DNA of 64,000 nucleotides from Gemmatimonadota bacterium (GTDB taxonomy: Bacteria; Gemmatimonadota; Gemmatimonadetes; Gemmatimonadales; GWC2-71-9): contig JADJPD010000015.1 in the NCBI GenBank assembly GCA_016713435.1, positions 62,001 through 126,000 of the forward strand, read 5' to 3'. Below, one piece after another: positions 44,713-52,708 of this stretch. Within the stretch, counting starts at the first letter, position 1. Every line of letters begins with the position of its first letter. A model generated the notes under the pieces. That model ran no database searches and was not told the DNA's origin. It saw only the letters and a program-made list of their open reading frames with translations. Both the position numbers and the translations under genes were made by a program.

Positions 44713-45233
44713 TGTCGCCCCGGACCCTGAAGCTGGTGCTGGTGTTCCTCACGGGCTTCGTGCTGCTGGCGTACGCACCCGTGCTGGTCCAGGCGGCCCC
44801 CACGGTGGTGGCCACCCTGGGCGGCATCCCCACCCCCTCGCTCCCCGCCGTCGCGATGACCACCGACCTGCTCGGCGACATCCTCCTCGGCACCGCCGCG
44901 GCGTTGCTCGCCGTGCTGCTGGTGCTCCGGCTGCGGCATCGGGTGGCGACCCAGCCGGCAGTCACTCCGCGACCGGCGCTCCACCTGGTGACCACCCACG
45001 AGAGCCCCCTCCGGACCGACATCCGGAAGGCGGCCGCCACCGGGGAGCGGGTCCCGGCCCTGGCCCGACGGTTCCGGCTGAGCCAGGACGCCGTCCGGGT
45101 GGCCCTACATAAGGAAGGGCCGGCGGATGCCGCCCGACCGGAAAGAAGTTCCCGGCGGGAGCGGCAGTTGCCGCCCCCGGCCAAGACCCCGGTCAGGCGG
45201 CCTTCCCGAACTGGTTATCAGGCAAGGGGTTAG
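44712..45233 (+). CDS. Membrane protein with C-terminal helix-turn-helix-like segment, after fliA
   Basis: A 173-residue protein coupled to fliA by TGATG. Two hydrophobic segments (about 7-28 and 53-70) are followed by a basic tail with IRKAAATGERVPALARRFRLSQDAVRVAL, which looks like a small helix-turn-helix. Many flagellar clusters have a similar gene of the DUF2802 kind near fliA, in which a membrane helix precedes an 'A-x-x-G-x-x-x-x-x-I-A-r-x-l-x-l-s-x-x-e-V' motif. The function of that family is unknown to me; a membrane-tied regulator is only a guess. Confidence 0.7.
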   Translation: MSPRTLKLVLVFLTGFVLLAYAPVLVQAAPTVVATLGGIPTPSLPAVAMTTDLLGDILLGTAAALLAVLLVLRLRHRVATQPAVTPRPALHLVTTHESPLRTDIRKAAATGERVPALARRFRLSQDAVRVALHKEGPADAARPERSSRRERQLPPPAKTPVRRPSRTGYQARG

Positions 45234-45248
45234 CAAAAGGGTGGGGTG

Positions 45249-45285
45249 GGGGGCTCAAGGGCACGGTGATTGCCCTTGAGCCCCC
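45249..45285. terminator. 15-base perfect stem overlapping the flgF promoter
   Basis: GGGGGCTCAAGGGCA (45249-45263), loop CGGTGAT, and the exact complement (45271-45285). It lies 16 bases after the last gene of the fliL operon and is followed by TGACCTTTTCC, so it can end that transcript. The sigma-54 promoter elements of flgF are placed in both arms. Confidence 0.65.
45259..45274 (+). promoter_or_regulatory. Sigma-54 promoter of the flgF-csrA operon
   Basis: GGGCACGGTGATTGCC, with GG (45260-45261) and GC (45272-45273) 10 bases apart: a full match to GGCACG-N4-TTGC. Transcription would start near 45284, so the new message would not carry the hairpin. Confidence 0.82.
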
Positions 45286-45305
45286 TGACCTTTTCCGGTG
45301 ACCCC

Positions 45306-46007
45306 ATGGGCCTGAATGCCATCCAGAGTACCGCCCGCACGCTGAGCTACTACACCCGGCTCCAGGCGGTGACGGCCAACAACCTGGCCAACAGCGACAC
45401 CGAGGGCTTCAAGGCGGACCTGATGGCCGCCCGGCAGGTGGGCGACACCACCTGGCCCGTCCCGGTGATGCGGACCGACCTGTCGCAGGGCAACCTGACC
45501 CACACCGGCCGGCCGCTCGACGTGGCGCTCGACGGCCCGGGCTTCCTCGTGGTGCAGACCGAGAACGGCGAGCGCCTCACGCGGGGCGGCGCGCTGGCCC
45601 TCGACGTGGCCAACCGCCTCACGGACCGCCACGGCAACGCCCTCCTCGGCGAGAACGGCCCCATCGCCATCCCGGTCCGCTACGCCACGCTCGAGATCCA
45701 GGCGGACGGCGAGGTGGTGGTGGACGGCACCAAGGTGGACCGCCTCCGGCTCGAGACCGTGCGCGACACCAGCACGCTCCTCAAGGAAGGCGCCGGCCGC
45801 TTCGTGGCCGACCAGGAGCGGGTGCCGGTGGACAGCGGCACGATGACGCTCCGCCAGGGCGAGATCGAGGACAGCAACCAGGACACGCTGCGCGGCACGG
45901 TGGACCTCGTGACCATCCAGCGCGCCTACGCCGCCAACGTCGACTCGCTCAAGGCGCTCGACAGCGTGCTCGGCACCGTCGTGAACGAGGTTGGCAAGGT
46001 CGGTTGA
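45306..46007 (+). CDS. flgF: Rod protein FlgF
   Basis: Distal-side rod subunit of 233 residues. N-terminus QAVTANNLANSDTEGFKADL is the rod motif; the centre has LDVALDGPGFLVVQTENGER and the C-terminus RGTVDLVTIQRAYAANVDSL. It is shorter than FlgG and lies directly before it, which favours FlgF. ATG at 45306 follows a weak ribosome site. It is the first gene of the third sigma-54 operon. Confidence 0.9.
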   Translation: MGLNAIQSTARTLSYYTRLQAVTANNLANSDTEGFKADLMAARQVGDTTWPVPVMRTDLSQGNLTHTGRPLDVALDGPGFLVVQTENGERLTRGGALALDVANRLTDRHGNALLGENGPIAIPVRYATLEIQADGEVVVDGTKVDRLRLETVRDTSTLLKEGAGRFVADQERVPVDSGTMTLRQGEIEDSNQDTLRGTVDLVTIQRAYAANVDSLKALDSVLGTVVNEVGKVG

Positions 46008-46012
46008 CCGCA

Positions 46013-46080
46013 TCGAAAGCGCGGCCCTTGGATCGCGCTCCTGAGCCCCACGTGGCGTGGCCCAAGGGCCGCGCGTTCGA
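46013..46080. repeat. Long inverted repeat between flgF and flgG
   Basis: Arms of 19 bases (46013-46031 and 46062-46080) pair with one mismatch around a 30-base spacer; the core GCGCGGCCCTTGG is perfect. It ends just before the flgG ribosome site (GAAGGAAGG). It may stabilise or process the message, or act as an attenuator between the two rod genes. Confidence 0.55.
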
Positions 46081-46098
46081 GAAGGAAGGGATGAACGG

Positions 46099-46890
46099 AT
46101 GAACCCAGGCCTCCGCGCCAGCGCCTCCGGCATGCGCGCCCAGCAGACCCGCATCGACGCCATCGCCAACAACCTGGCGAACGTGAACACCACGGCGTTC
46201 AAGCGGAGCCGCACCAACTTCGAGGACATGCTGTACGAGACCCTGCAGGGCTCGCAGCTGGTCCACTACCAGGGCACCGAGACCCTCGCCCCGGTGCAGA
46301 TCGGCCGCGGCGTCCGCCTGGCTGACGTCCAGCGCATCCACACCCAGGGCACCTTCGAGATCACCGAGAATCCCTTCGACTTCGCCATCGAGGGCGAGGG
46401 GTTCTTCCAGGTCCAGCTGCCCACCGGCGACGTGGCCTTCACCCGCGACGGGCACTTCACCCGCTCCGCCGAGGGGACCCTGGTGAACCACAGCGGCTAC
46501 ATGCTGCAGCCCGAGATCACCATTCCGCTGGAGGCCACGCAGGTGACGGTCTCGCCGCAGGGCCTGGTGAGCGCCATCCTCGGCAACTCGGGGCAGCAGG
46601 TGGAGATCGGGCAGCTCGAGCTGGCGCGCTTCGTGAACACGAGCGGACTCCTCTCCCTCGGCAACAACCTCTACCGGGAGACTCCGGCCTCTGGGCAGCC
46701 GATGACCGGCCTGGGGATGGAGGATGGCTTCGGGCAGGTGGTGCAGGGGTCGCTCGAGTCCTCGAATGTCGAGATCGTGCAGGAGATGGTGGACATGATC
46801 GCGGCGCAGCGCGCCTACGAGGTCAACTCCAAGGCCATCAAGACCGCCGAGGAGATGATCCAGACCGTCACCAACGAACTGATCCGCTAA
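46099..46890 (+). CDS. flgG: Distal rod protein FlgG
   Basis: Distal rod subunit of 263 residues. The N-terminus MNPGLRASASGMRAQQTRID is followed by AIANNLANVNTTAFKRSRTN; then FAIEGEGFFQVQLPTGDVAF; the C-terminus has LESSNVEIVQEMVDMIAAQR and AYEVNSKAIKTAEEM. All are standard for FlgG. ATG at 46099 has GAAGGAAGG 9 bases before it; the in-frame start at 46057 lies inside the inverted repeat. Confidence 0.96.
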   Translation: MNPGLRASASGMRAQQTRIDAIANNLANVNTTAFKRSRTNFEDMLYETLQGSQLVHYQGTETLAPVQIGRGVRLADVQRIHTQGTFEITENPFDFAIEGEGFFQVQLPTGDVAFTRDGHFTRSAEGTLVNHSGYMLQPEITIPLEATQVTVSPQGLVSAILGNSGQQVEIGQLELARFVNTSGLLSLGNNLYRETPASGQPMTGLGMEDGFGQVVQGSLESSNVEIVQEMVDMIAAQRAYEVNSKAIKTAEEMIQTVTNELIR

Positions 46891-47586
46891 GTGCGCCTCA
46901 TGGGTCTCCTCGCCACCCTCGTCGCCGCCCTGCCGGGTCCCGCCCGGGCGCAGGCGCCCGTCCGGCTCGCCGCCCAGGCGGCGCCGGTGCCGGCGCGCCT
47001 CCAGGCCCGCGTGGCCGAGGCGGTGGCCAGGACCTGGGGCGTGGACACCACCGGGATGGTGCTCTCGTGGGGCGTCGGCTCGCTGGCCGACGTGCCGGAC
47101 ACCAGCAACTTCCGCCTCCTCGGCAACGGGGAGGGCGGGTGGTTTGCCGTCATGGTGGAGCGGCCGGACCGGCCGGTGGCGGCCATCCGGCTCCGCGCCG
47201 GCCTGGTGCGCGAGCGCCTGGTGGCCGCGCGCGCGCTCCGCTCGGGGCTCCGCCTCGTGGCGGGGGACATCCGGCGCGAGCAGCACCTGCGCTGGGGCCC
47301 GCCCGAGGCGCCTGACGAGGCGGACGTGCAGGAAGGCTGGGTGGTGCGCCGCCCGCTCTCGGCCGGGGAGGAACTGCTCCGGCCGCGGGTGGAGCCGCCG
47401 CCCGTGGTGCTGGCGGGGCAGCCGGTGCGGCTCCTCTGGCAGGAAGGCAACGTCGCGGTGGCCATCGAGGGCACCGCACTCAACGACGCGGCGCTCGGCG
47501 CCGCCGTCCGGATCCGCACCACGCGGCGCCAGGGGATCGTGCAGGCCACGGCCACCGCGCCCGGGGAAGCGAGGATGATGCGATGA
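46891..47586 (+). CDS. flgA: P-ring assembly chaperone FlgA
   Basis: Periplasmic chaperone for FlgI. 231 residues with a signal peptide (MGLLATLVAALPGPARAQA) and a C-terminal SAF-like domain: LRSGLRLVAGDIR, RRPLSAGEELLRPRVEPPPV, VRIRTTRRQGIVQATAT. GTG at 46891 directly follows the flgG stop; an ATG at 46900 is another choice. Its stop overlaps flgH in ATGA. Confidence 0.9.
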   Translation: MRLMGLLATLVAALPGPARAQAPVRLAAQAAPVPARLQARVAEAVARTWGVDTTGMVLSWGVGSLADVPDTSNFRLLGNGEGGWFAVMVERPDRPVAAIRLRAGLVRERLVAARALRSGLRLVAGDIRREQHLRWGPPEAPDEADVQEGWVVRRPLSAGEELLRPRVEPPPVVLAGQPVRLLWQEGNVAVAIEGTALNDAALGAAVRIRTTRRQGIVQATATAPGEARMMR

Positions 47587-48227
47587 CTGTCCGGTCCATG
47601 GCCCTCGGCGGCGCGGGAGTGCTCGTGCTGCCCGTGCTCCTCCTCGCGCAGGGCGCCCCGCCGGCGCCGGCCGCCACGACGGCCCCCGCCCCCGCGGCGC
47701 AGCCCGCGGTGGCCACGGCGCCGGCCCCGAGCCGCGCCGGCTGGTTCAGCGACAAGCGCCCGCTCCGCATCGGCGACATCGTCACCGTGGTCATCGACGA
47801 GAGCATGAACGCCAGCGAGCGCCAGAGCGAGAACGCCAGCAAGCGCCGCGGCAACCAGCTGGGCCTCAACCTGAACGTCGGCGACGTGGCCATCGGCCCG
47901 CAGAAGGGCTTCCAGAGCGACCTGAACCAGAGCTCCCGCACCGGCGCCGACGCCGGCCGGAGCGGCGACCTCCAGGCCATCATCAGCGTCCGCGTCGTCA
48001 GCATCGAGCCCACCGGCATCGCCCGGATCAAGGGGGAGAAGACGGTGGGCGTCGACGGCCGCAACCAGGTGATCACCATCGAGGGCGTCATCCGCCCCGA
48101 GGACGTGACCGCCGACAACAGCGTCTATTCGTCCCGCGTGGCCGAGTCGGTGGTGAGCTACAAGGGCAAGAAGATCGGCCCGGCGCGCGGCATCCTCGGC
48201 TCCATCCTCTCGATCTTCTGGCCATGA
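47583..48227 (+). CDS. flgH: L-ring protein FlgH, apparently not lipidated
   Basis: Outer-membrane ring subunit of 214 residues. An N-terminal signal (VLVLPVLLLAQG) leads into an Ala/Pro linker, then the conserved part: PLRIGDIVTVVIDESMNASE, GDLQAIISVRVVSIEPTGIA, VITIEGVIRPEDVTADNSVY. Classical FlgH is a lipoprotein with a Cys right after the signal; here no Cys is present anywhere near it (LLLAQGAPP), so anchoring must differ. It is coupled to both neighbours by ATGA. Confidence 0.93.
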   Translation: MTVRSMALGGAGVLVLPVLLLAQGAPPAPAATTAPAPAAQPAVATAPAPSRAGWFSDKRPLRIGDIVTVVIDESMNASERQSENASKRRGNQLGLNLNVGDVAIGPQKGFQSDLNQSSRTGADAGRSGDLQAIISVRVVSIEPTGIARIKGEKTVGVDGRNQVITIEGVIRPEDVTADNSVYSSRVAESVVSYKGKKIGPARGILGSILSIFWP

Positions 48228-49300
48228 GCGCGCGCCTCCGCCCGTCCGGGCTCGTCGCCCTCGCCCTCGTGGTGCTGGCCCTGCCGCTCGCGGCGCAGGC
48301 CACCGAGCGGGTGGGCGACCTCGTCACCACCGCCGGCAACATCCCGCGGCGGCTCATCGGCTACGGCCTCGTCATCGGCCTCGAGGGCACGGGCGACCGC
48401 TCCTTCGGCAGCGCCACCACCGGCGGCACCCAGACCGTCCGCTCCATTGCCAACGCGCTGCGCCGCTTCGGGCTCGAGGTGCCGGGGGAGCGGCTCCGGC
48501 CCCGGAACGTGGCCGCCGTGGTGGTCACGGCCGAGGCCTCGCCGTGGCTCCGGGCGGGGGGGCGCTTCGAGGTGCAGGTGAGCTCCATCGGCGACGCGAC
48601 GAGCCTCCGCGGCGGCGTGCTCTGGATCACGCCGCTGCAGTCCGACCCCGAACAGCCCCCGGTGGCCACCGCCCAGGGCTCGCTTTTCGTCCCCGAGGAC
48701 GATGTCCGCTCAATTGCCGGGCGCCGGGGCAACTCGGCCCGGATTCCCGAGGGGGGCGTCCTGGAAGTGGAGCCGCCCCAGGTGGCGGCCCTGACCCCGA
48801 AACTGCTGCTCCGCCGCCCCAGCCTGGTCACCGCCCAGCGGCTGGCCAGCGCCATCAACGCCGGCCTGGGGGATAGTGTCGCGAAAGTGGACGATCCCGG
48901 GAGCATCACCCTCAACCCCGGGGCCCGGGGGGGCGATAATCTGGCAATGCTCCTGGCGGCCATCGACACCCTCCCGGTGCGGATGACCCCGGACGCCCGG
49001 GTGGTGATCGACGCCCGCAGCGGCACGGTGGTGAGCGGCGGCACGGTGCGGGTGGCGGCGGCCACGGTGACCCACCGCGGCCTCACCCTGCGGATCGGCG
49101 GCACGGCGCCGCCGGCCGCGGCGACGGACAGCACGGCCCCGCCGGTCCCCGAGGGCCTGCTCACGGTGGGCGAGGGCGCGTCGGTGCAGGAAGTGGCCGC
49201 GGGGCTCCACGCCGCGGGCGCCAAGCCGCAGGAGATCGCGGCGATGTTCAGCGCCCTGCGCGAAGTCGGGGCGCTGAGCGCCGAGGTGGTGGTCCGGTGA
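48224..49300 (+). CDS. flgI: P-ring protein FlgI
   Basis: Periplasmic ring subunit of 358 residues, exported by a signal peptide (LVALALVVLALPLAAQA). Hallmarks include NIPRRLIGYGLVIGLEGTGD near 40, RPRNVAAVVVTAEASPWLRA, and the C-terminus GASVQEVAAGLHAAGAKPQE followed by IAAMFSALREVGALSAEVVV. It shows the organism builds a ring in a peptidoglycan layer between two membranes. Confidence 0.96.
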   Translation: MSARLRPSGLVALALVVLALPLAAQATERVGDLVTTAGNIPRRLIGYGLVIGLEGTGDRSFGSATTGGTQTVRSIANALRRFGLEVPGERLRPRNVAAVVVTAEASPWLRAGGRFEVQVSSIGDATSLRGGVLWITPLQSDPEQPPVATAQGSLFVPEDDVRSIAGRRGNSARIPEGGVLEVEPPQVAALTPKLLLRRPSLVTAQRLASAINAGLGDSVAKVDDPGSITLNPGARGGDNLAMLLAAIDTLPVRMTPDARVVIDARSGTVVSGGTVRVAAATVTHRGLTLRIGGTAPPAAATDSTAPPVPEGLLTVGEGASVQEVAAGLHAAGAKPQEIAAMFSALREVGALSAEVVVR

Positions 49301-49611
49301 CGGCCCCGATCGGTGGGGGCCCGGGCCGGGCGGTCGGCGGGCTCGACCGGCAGCACGCCACCCTCAAGAAGGCCGCGCAGGACCTGGAGGCGGTCTTCCT
49401 GAACGAGCTCTTCAAGGCCATGCGGGAGGCCACGCCGCAGGACGGCATCCTCTCGCAGGACAGCGGGCAGGAGCTGTTCACGGGGATGCTCGACGAGCGC
49501 CTCGCGCAGCTGCATACGGAACGGACGAAGGGCGGTCTGGGGGAGGCGCTGTACCGGCAGCTGAGCCGGCGGTTGCCCACCCCGCCCACGCAAGCGGCAG
49601 GAGACCCATGA
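49297..49611 (+). CDS. flgJ: FlgJ-type rod scaffold, rod-binding domain only
   Basis: Rod cap protein of 104 residues. It contains only the N-terminal rod-binding half (KKAAQDLEAVFLNELFKAMR, then DSGQELFTGMLDERLAQLHT). The C-terminal muramidase of enteric FlgJ is absent, so another enzyme must open the cell wall. Such short forms are common outside the gamma-proteobacteria. It overlaps flgI and the next gene by 4 bases each. Confidence 0.9.
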   Translation: MTAPIGGGPGRAVGGLDRQHATLKKAAQDLEAVFLNELFKAMREATPQDGILSQDSGQELFTGMLDERLAQLHTERTKGGLGEALYRQLSRRLPTPPTQAAGDP

Positions 49612-50138
49612 GTCCCCACGGTTACCAGGAGTTCATCCCCGCCGAGCCCTCGACGTCCGAGCGGCTGGCGGACCTGGCCGAGGCCCTGCTGTACGAGGCC
49701 AACGTCATCGAGGAGCTGCGGCAGGCCCTCCTGCGCCAGCGCGCCGGGGTGGCCGCCGACGACGCCGAGATGGTGGAGGCGAGCATCCACGCGATGGGCC
49801 GCACGCTGCTCACCCTCGACGAGGCGAAGCGCCGCCGCTCGGCGCTCACCGCGCTGATCGCGGGGGGCGACCCCACCCCGCTCGACCGGCTGGAGACCCT
49901 GCTCGGCGGCACGCTGCCGCCGGACGTGGAGGAGGCGCGCGGCATGGTGAAGCGCTCCGCCCTCATGGCGGCGCAGGACGTGGCCATCAACCAGCACATC
50001 CTCAAGCGCGCGCTCGAGGCGGGCGACGTCTTCCTGCAGCGGCTCTTCTCCATGGCCCAGGAGCCGGCGCCGGGCTACCAGCGCGGCGAGCGGGCGGCGG
50101 AGCCGCCGGCCGGGCTGCTGCTCAACCGGACGGCCTAG
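49608..50138 (+). CDS. flgN: FlgN-like chaperone next to flgK
   Basis: Helical protein of 176 residues just before flgK. The first helices (LADLAEALLYEANVIEELRQ, then ALLRQRAGVAADDAEMVEAS) match the FlgN pattern in which a helix containing E-x-x-x-x-x-L is followed by 'R-x-A-l-x-x-x-D-x-x-x-x-x'. FlgN keeps FlgK and FlgL ready for export. A shorter FlgN-like gene is at 3072-3482; this one has the better context. The C-terminal 25 residues are a Gly/Pro/Ala tail. Confidence 0.72.
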   Translation: MSPHGYQEFIPAEPSTSERLADLAEALLYEANVIEELRQALLRQRAGVAADDAEMVEASIHAMGRTLLTLDEAKRRRSALTALIAGGDPTPLDRLETLLGGTLPPDVEEARGMVKRSALMAAQDVAINQHILKRALEAGDVFLQRLFSMAQEPAPGYQRGERAAEPPAGLLLNRTA

Positions 50139-50139
50139 C

Positions 50140-51510
50140 ATGAGCCTCTCGAGCCTGCTCAGCATCGCGCGGACCGCGCTGGTGACCCAGCAGCGGGCCA
50201 TCGACACCACCGGCCACAACGTGGCCAACGCCCAGACCGAGGGCTACAGCCGCCAGCGCCTCAACATCGCGCCGGCGACGCCGCTGCAGCTGCCCTTCGG
50301 CCAGGTGGGCCGGGGCGTGAACATCGATGGCATCGAGCGGGTGCGGAGCCGGTTCCTCGACGGCAATTATCGCACGGCCAGTGGCGACCTCGGCAACTAC
50401 TCCACCCGGCGCGAGCTGCTCGGCACGGTGGAGGGGGTCTTCGGCGAGCCGAGCGACACCGGCCTGGCCACCGGACTGGACGACTTCTTCAACGCACTCG
50501 ACGACCTGGCCAACGAGCCGACCGGCAAGACCCAGCGGACCATGGTCCGCACCACCGCGCAGAACCTCGTCACCCGCCTGCACGACACCGACAGCCGGAT
50601 CAACGCGGTGGCCGCGGAGACCGTGACGCGGATGCGCGACGCGGTCTCGGAGATCAACCGCATCGCCGCCCAGATCGCGGACCTCAACGTGCAGGTCCGC
50701 GCGGGCAACGCCGGCAACCGGCAGTCGCCCGACGTGCAGGACCGGCGCGACCTGCTGGTGGACGAGCTGTCGAAGTACGTGGGCGTCCGGGTGCTGGAGC
50801 GACAGGACGGCACCATCGGTGTCACCGCGGGCGACGTGATGATCGTGGACGCCGGCCAGCACACCGACCTCGAGCTCCGGAACCTCGGCGACGGTGCCTA
50901 CAGCGTGGGCCTGGTGGGCAGTCCCGGCACGGTGAACCTGCAGACCGGCCAGCTCGCCGCGCTGGCGGAGCTGTCGAGCACCACGCTGCCCGGCATCCGC
51001 GCCCGACTCAATGGGCTGGTGCAGGGGATGGTCACCGAGGTGAACGCCATCCACCGGGCGGGCCGGAACCTGACCGGGGCCACGGGGATCGACTTCTTCG
51101 ACCCCACGGGCCTGACGGCCAGCAGCGTGCAGCTGAGCCAGGCCCTGCAGCTCACCCCCGACAACATCGCCGCCGGCCGGAGCGGCGGCAGCGGCGACAA
51201 CGCCAACGCCCTGGCCCTCGCGGCGCTCCGCACCAACGGGGTGACGAGCTTCGGCGGCCAGAGCATCGGGGAGGCGTACCAGGCCCTGGTGTCGGACCTG
51301 GGCGTGGCGGTGAAGGACGCCAGCCAGCGGGAAGAGGCGCAGGACGTCATCGCGAACAACGCGGACAGCCAGCGCAAGAGTGTGAGCGGTGTGTCCATTG
51401 ACGAGGAACTGACCCAAATGATCGCCCAGCAGAACGCCTACTCGGCGGCGGCCCGCCTCGTGTCGGTGGCCGACGAGATGATGCAGGCCGTGCTGGGCAT
51501 GGTGCGCTAG
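50140..51510 (+). CDS. flgK: Hook-filament junction protein FlgK
   Basis: FlgK (HAP1) of 456 residues. The start SIARTALVTQQRAIDTTGHN and VANAQTEGYSRQRL, the middle GDLGNYSTRRELLGTVEGVF with GLDDFFNALDDLANEP, and the end SVSGVSIDEELTQMIAQQNA then YSAAARLVSVADEMMQAVL are typical. It begins 1 base after flgN. It is transcribed with the rod/ring genes, unlike its partner flgL, which has a sigma-28 promoter. Confidence 0.96.
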   Translation: MSLSSLLSIARTALVTQQRAIDTTGHNVANAQTEGYSRQRLNIAPATPLQLPFGQVGRGVNIDGIERVRSRFLDGNYRTASGDLGNYSTRRELLGTVEGVFGEPSDTGLATGLDDFFNALDDLANEPTGKTQRTMVRTTAQNLVTRLHDTDSRINAVAAETVTRMRDAVSEINRIAAQIADLNVQVRAGNAGNRQSPDVQDRRDLLVDELSKYVGVRVLERQDGTIGVTAGDVMIVDAGQHTDLELRNLGDGAYSVGLVGSPGTVNLQTGQLAALAELSSTTLPGIRARLNGLVQGMVTEVNAIHRAGRNLTGATGIDFFDPTGLTASSVQLSQALQLTPDNIAAGRSGGSGDNANALALAALRTNGVTSFGGQSIGEAYQALVSDLGVAVKDASQREEAQDVIANNADSQRKSVSGVSIDEELTQMIAQQNAYSAAARLVSVADEMMQAVLGMVR

Positions 51511-51544
51511 GACGCGCGCCTGAGCACCTGAATCGAGGCAAGCC

Positions 51545-51775
51545 GTGCTCATCCTGAATCGTCGCCAGGGAGAGGCGATCATCATCGACGGGGGGATCCG
51601 GATCATCGTCCTCTCGAGCGATCGCCGCGGTGCGCGCATCGGCATCGAGGCGCCCACCGAGATCAACATCCAGCGCGAGGAGCTGGTCAATCGCGTCGCC
51701 GAAGAGAACCGCCGCGCCAACGCGCGGGGGCCCGGCACCGACTGGCTGGACCAGCTGCCGCTCAAGAATCCCTGA
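51545..51775 (+). CDS. csrA: Carbon storage/flagellin translation regulator CsrA
   Basis: RNA-binding repressor of 76 residues. LNRRQGEAIIIDGGIRIIVL and RRGARIGIEAPTEINIQREE are the family core; the RNA-binding Arg in 'I-x-R-E-E' is present. The tail after residue 55 is unusually long for CsrA. A GTG start follows flgK by 34 bases. With FliW (15650) and the GGA-rich fliC leader it should form the flagellin feedback loop. A strong hairpin follows. Confidence 0.94.
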   Translation: MLILNRRQGEAIIIDGGIRIIVLSSDRRGARIGIEAPTEINIQREELVNRVAEENRRANARGPGTDWLDQLPLKNP

Positions 51776-51795
51776 CCGCCAGGGACCAGAGGCAC

Positions 51796-51829
51796 ACGGG
51801 GCCGCCTCCCGGCTGGGAGGCGGCCCCGT
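51796..51829. terminator. Terminator after csrA
   Basis: A 15-base perfect stem (ACGGGGCCGCCTCCC and its complement) with a GGCT loop, then CGTCGTT. It lies between convergent csrA and the minus-strand kinase gene and probably serves both. Confidence 0.75.
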
Positions 51830-51857
51830 CGTCGTTCCTGGCGGCGCCCTGGCGCGA

Positions 51858-52603
51858 CTAGGCCGCTTCCAGCAGGGCAGGCGGAGGATGGCGCGCGTGC
51901 CGCCGGCCGCGCGCGCCTCGAGCGCGAGGCGGCCGCCGTTCTTCTCGGCCAGGCGGGCCGCCACCGGCAGGCCGATGCCCAGGTGCCCCTCGCGGGTGGT
52001 GTGGAAGGGTTCGAGCGCCCGGTGGCGCTGCTCGTCGGTCATGCCGGGACCGTTGTCCTCGACCAGCAGGCGCATGCCGCCATCGCCCGGCTCGGCGGCG
52101 AGGGTGATGCTGGGCGCCGGGTGGTCGGCCAGGGCCTCCTTGGCGTTGATCACCAGGGAGAGCAGGGCATGGCGGAGCTGGGCCTCGACGCCGCGCACCG
52201 GCGCCAGGCCGCCCGGCAGCCGCACCTCGACCTCGGCGAGCGGCAGGCCGCGCTGGTAGCGCTGCAGGTCGGCCACGTAGGTGAGGAGCTCCTCGACGAT
52301 GATGGGCATCGGCTCGAGCTCCTGGGCGGCGTAGATCTGGCTGAAGCGGGTGATGGTGTCGGCCAGGTGCTGCACCGAGTCACTCATGGCGCCGCGCAGC
52401 CGGTTGCCCTCGCCGGGCGTGAGGAAATCGGCGTGCGGATCGACGAGCAGCGTAAGGGTCTGCAGGGGGCCGCGGAGGTCGTGCGCCATCCCGCGCGAGA
52501 GCGAGCCCATGACCTGGGCGCGATCGGCGCGGAGGAGCAGTTCCTCGAGCTGGGTGGGGCTCAGGGCCCGGGCGTGGGGCTCGGTCGTGGCGACGCTCGT
52601 CAC
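51858..52603 (-). CDS. Small soluble histidine kinase, 3' end frameshifted in this sequence
   Basis: Sensorless kinase of about 248 residues: H-box MAHDLRGPLQT near residue 40, N-box LLSLVINAKEAL, DNGPGMTDEQ and GIGLPVAARLAEKNGGRL. The start is taken at GTG 52603, which has AGGAGAC about 8 bases upstream, rather than the ATG at 52630. As given, the frame does not stop but runs on through the terminator and antisense to csrA down to 51347. One extra C in the run near 51870 would end the protein as LRLPLLEAA at 51858, so I take this as a read error. It follows the REC/HD-GYP gene by 105 bases and may phosphorylate that receiver. Confidence 0.72.
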
Positions 52604-52708
52604 TCGGGGGTCTCCTGGGGGCCCCGACAAGCTAGCGGGGTGGCCAGCCGAGCGGCACCCGTCGGGCCCGCGGTCTGACGCCCGGGCTTCGGCCCGTGGC
52701 GCTCGGGG

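Noticed and set aside
51347..51857. C-terminal extension of the 52-kb kinase running antisense to csrA and flgK
   Set aside because: Kinase homology ends at the HATPase; the extension crosses a strong terminator and results from one missing base.
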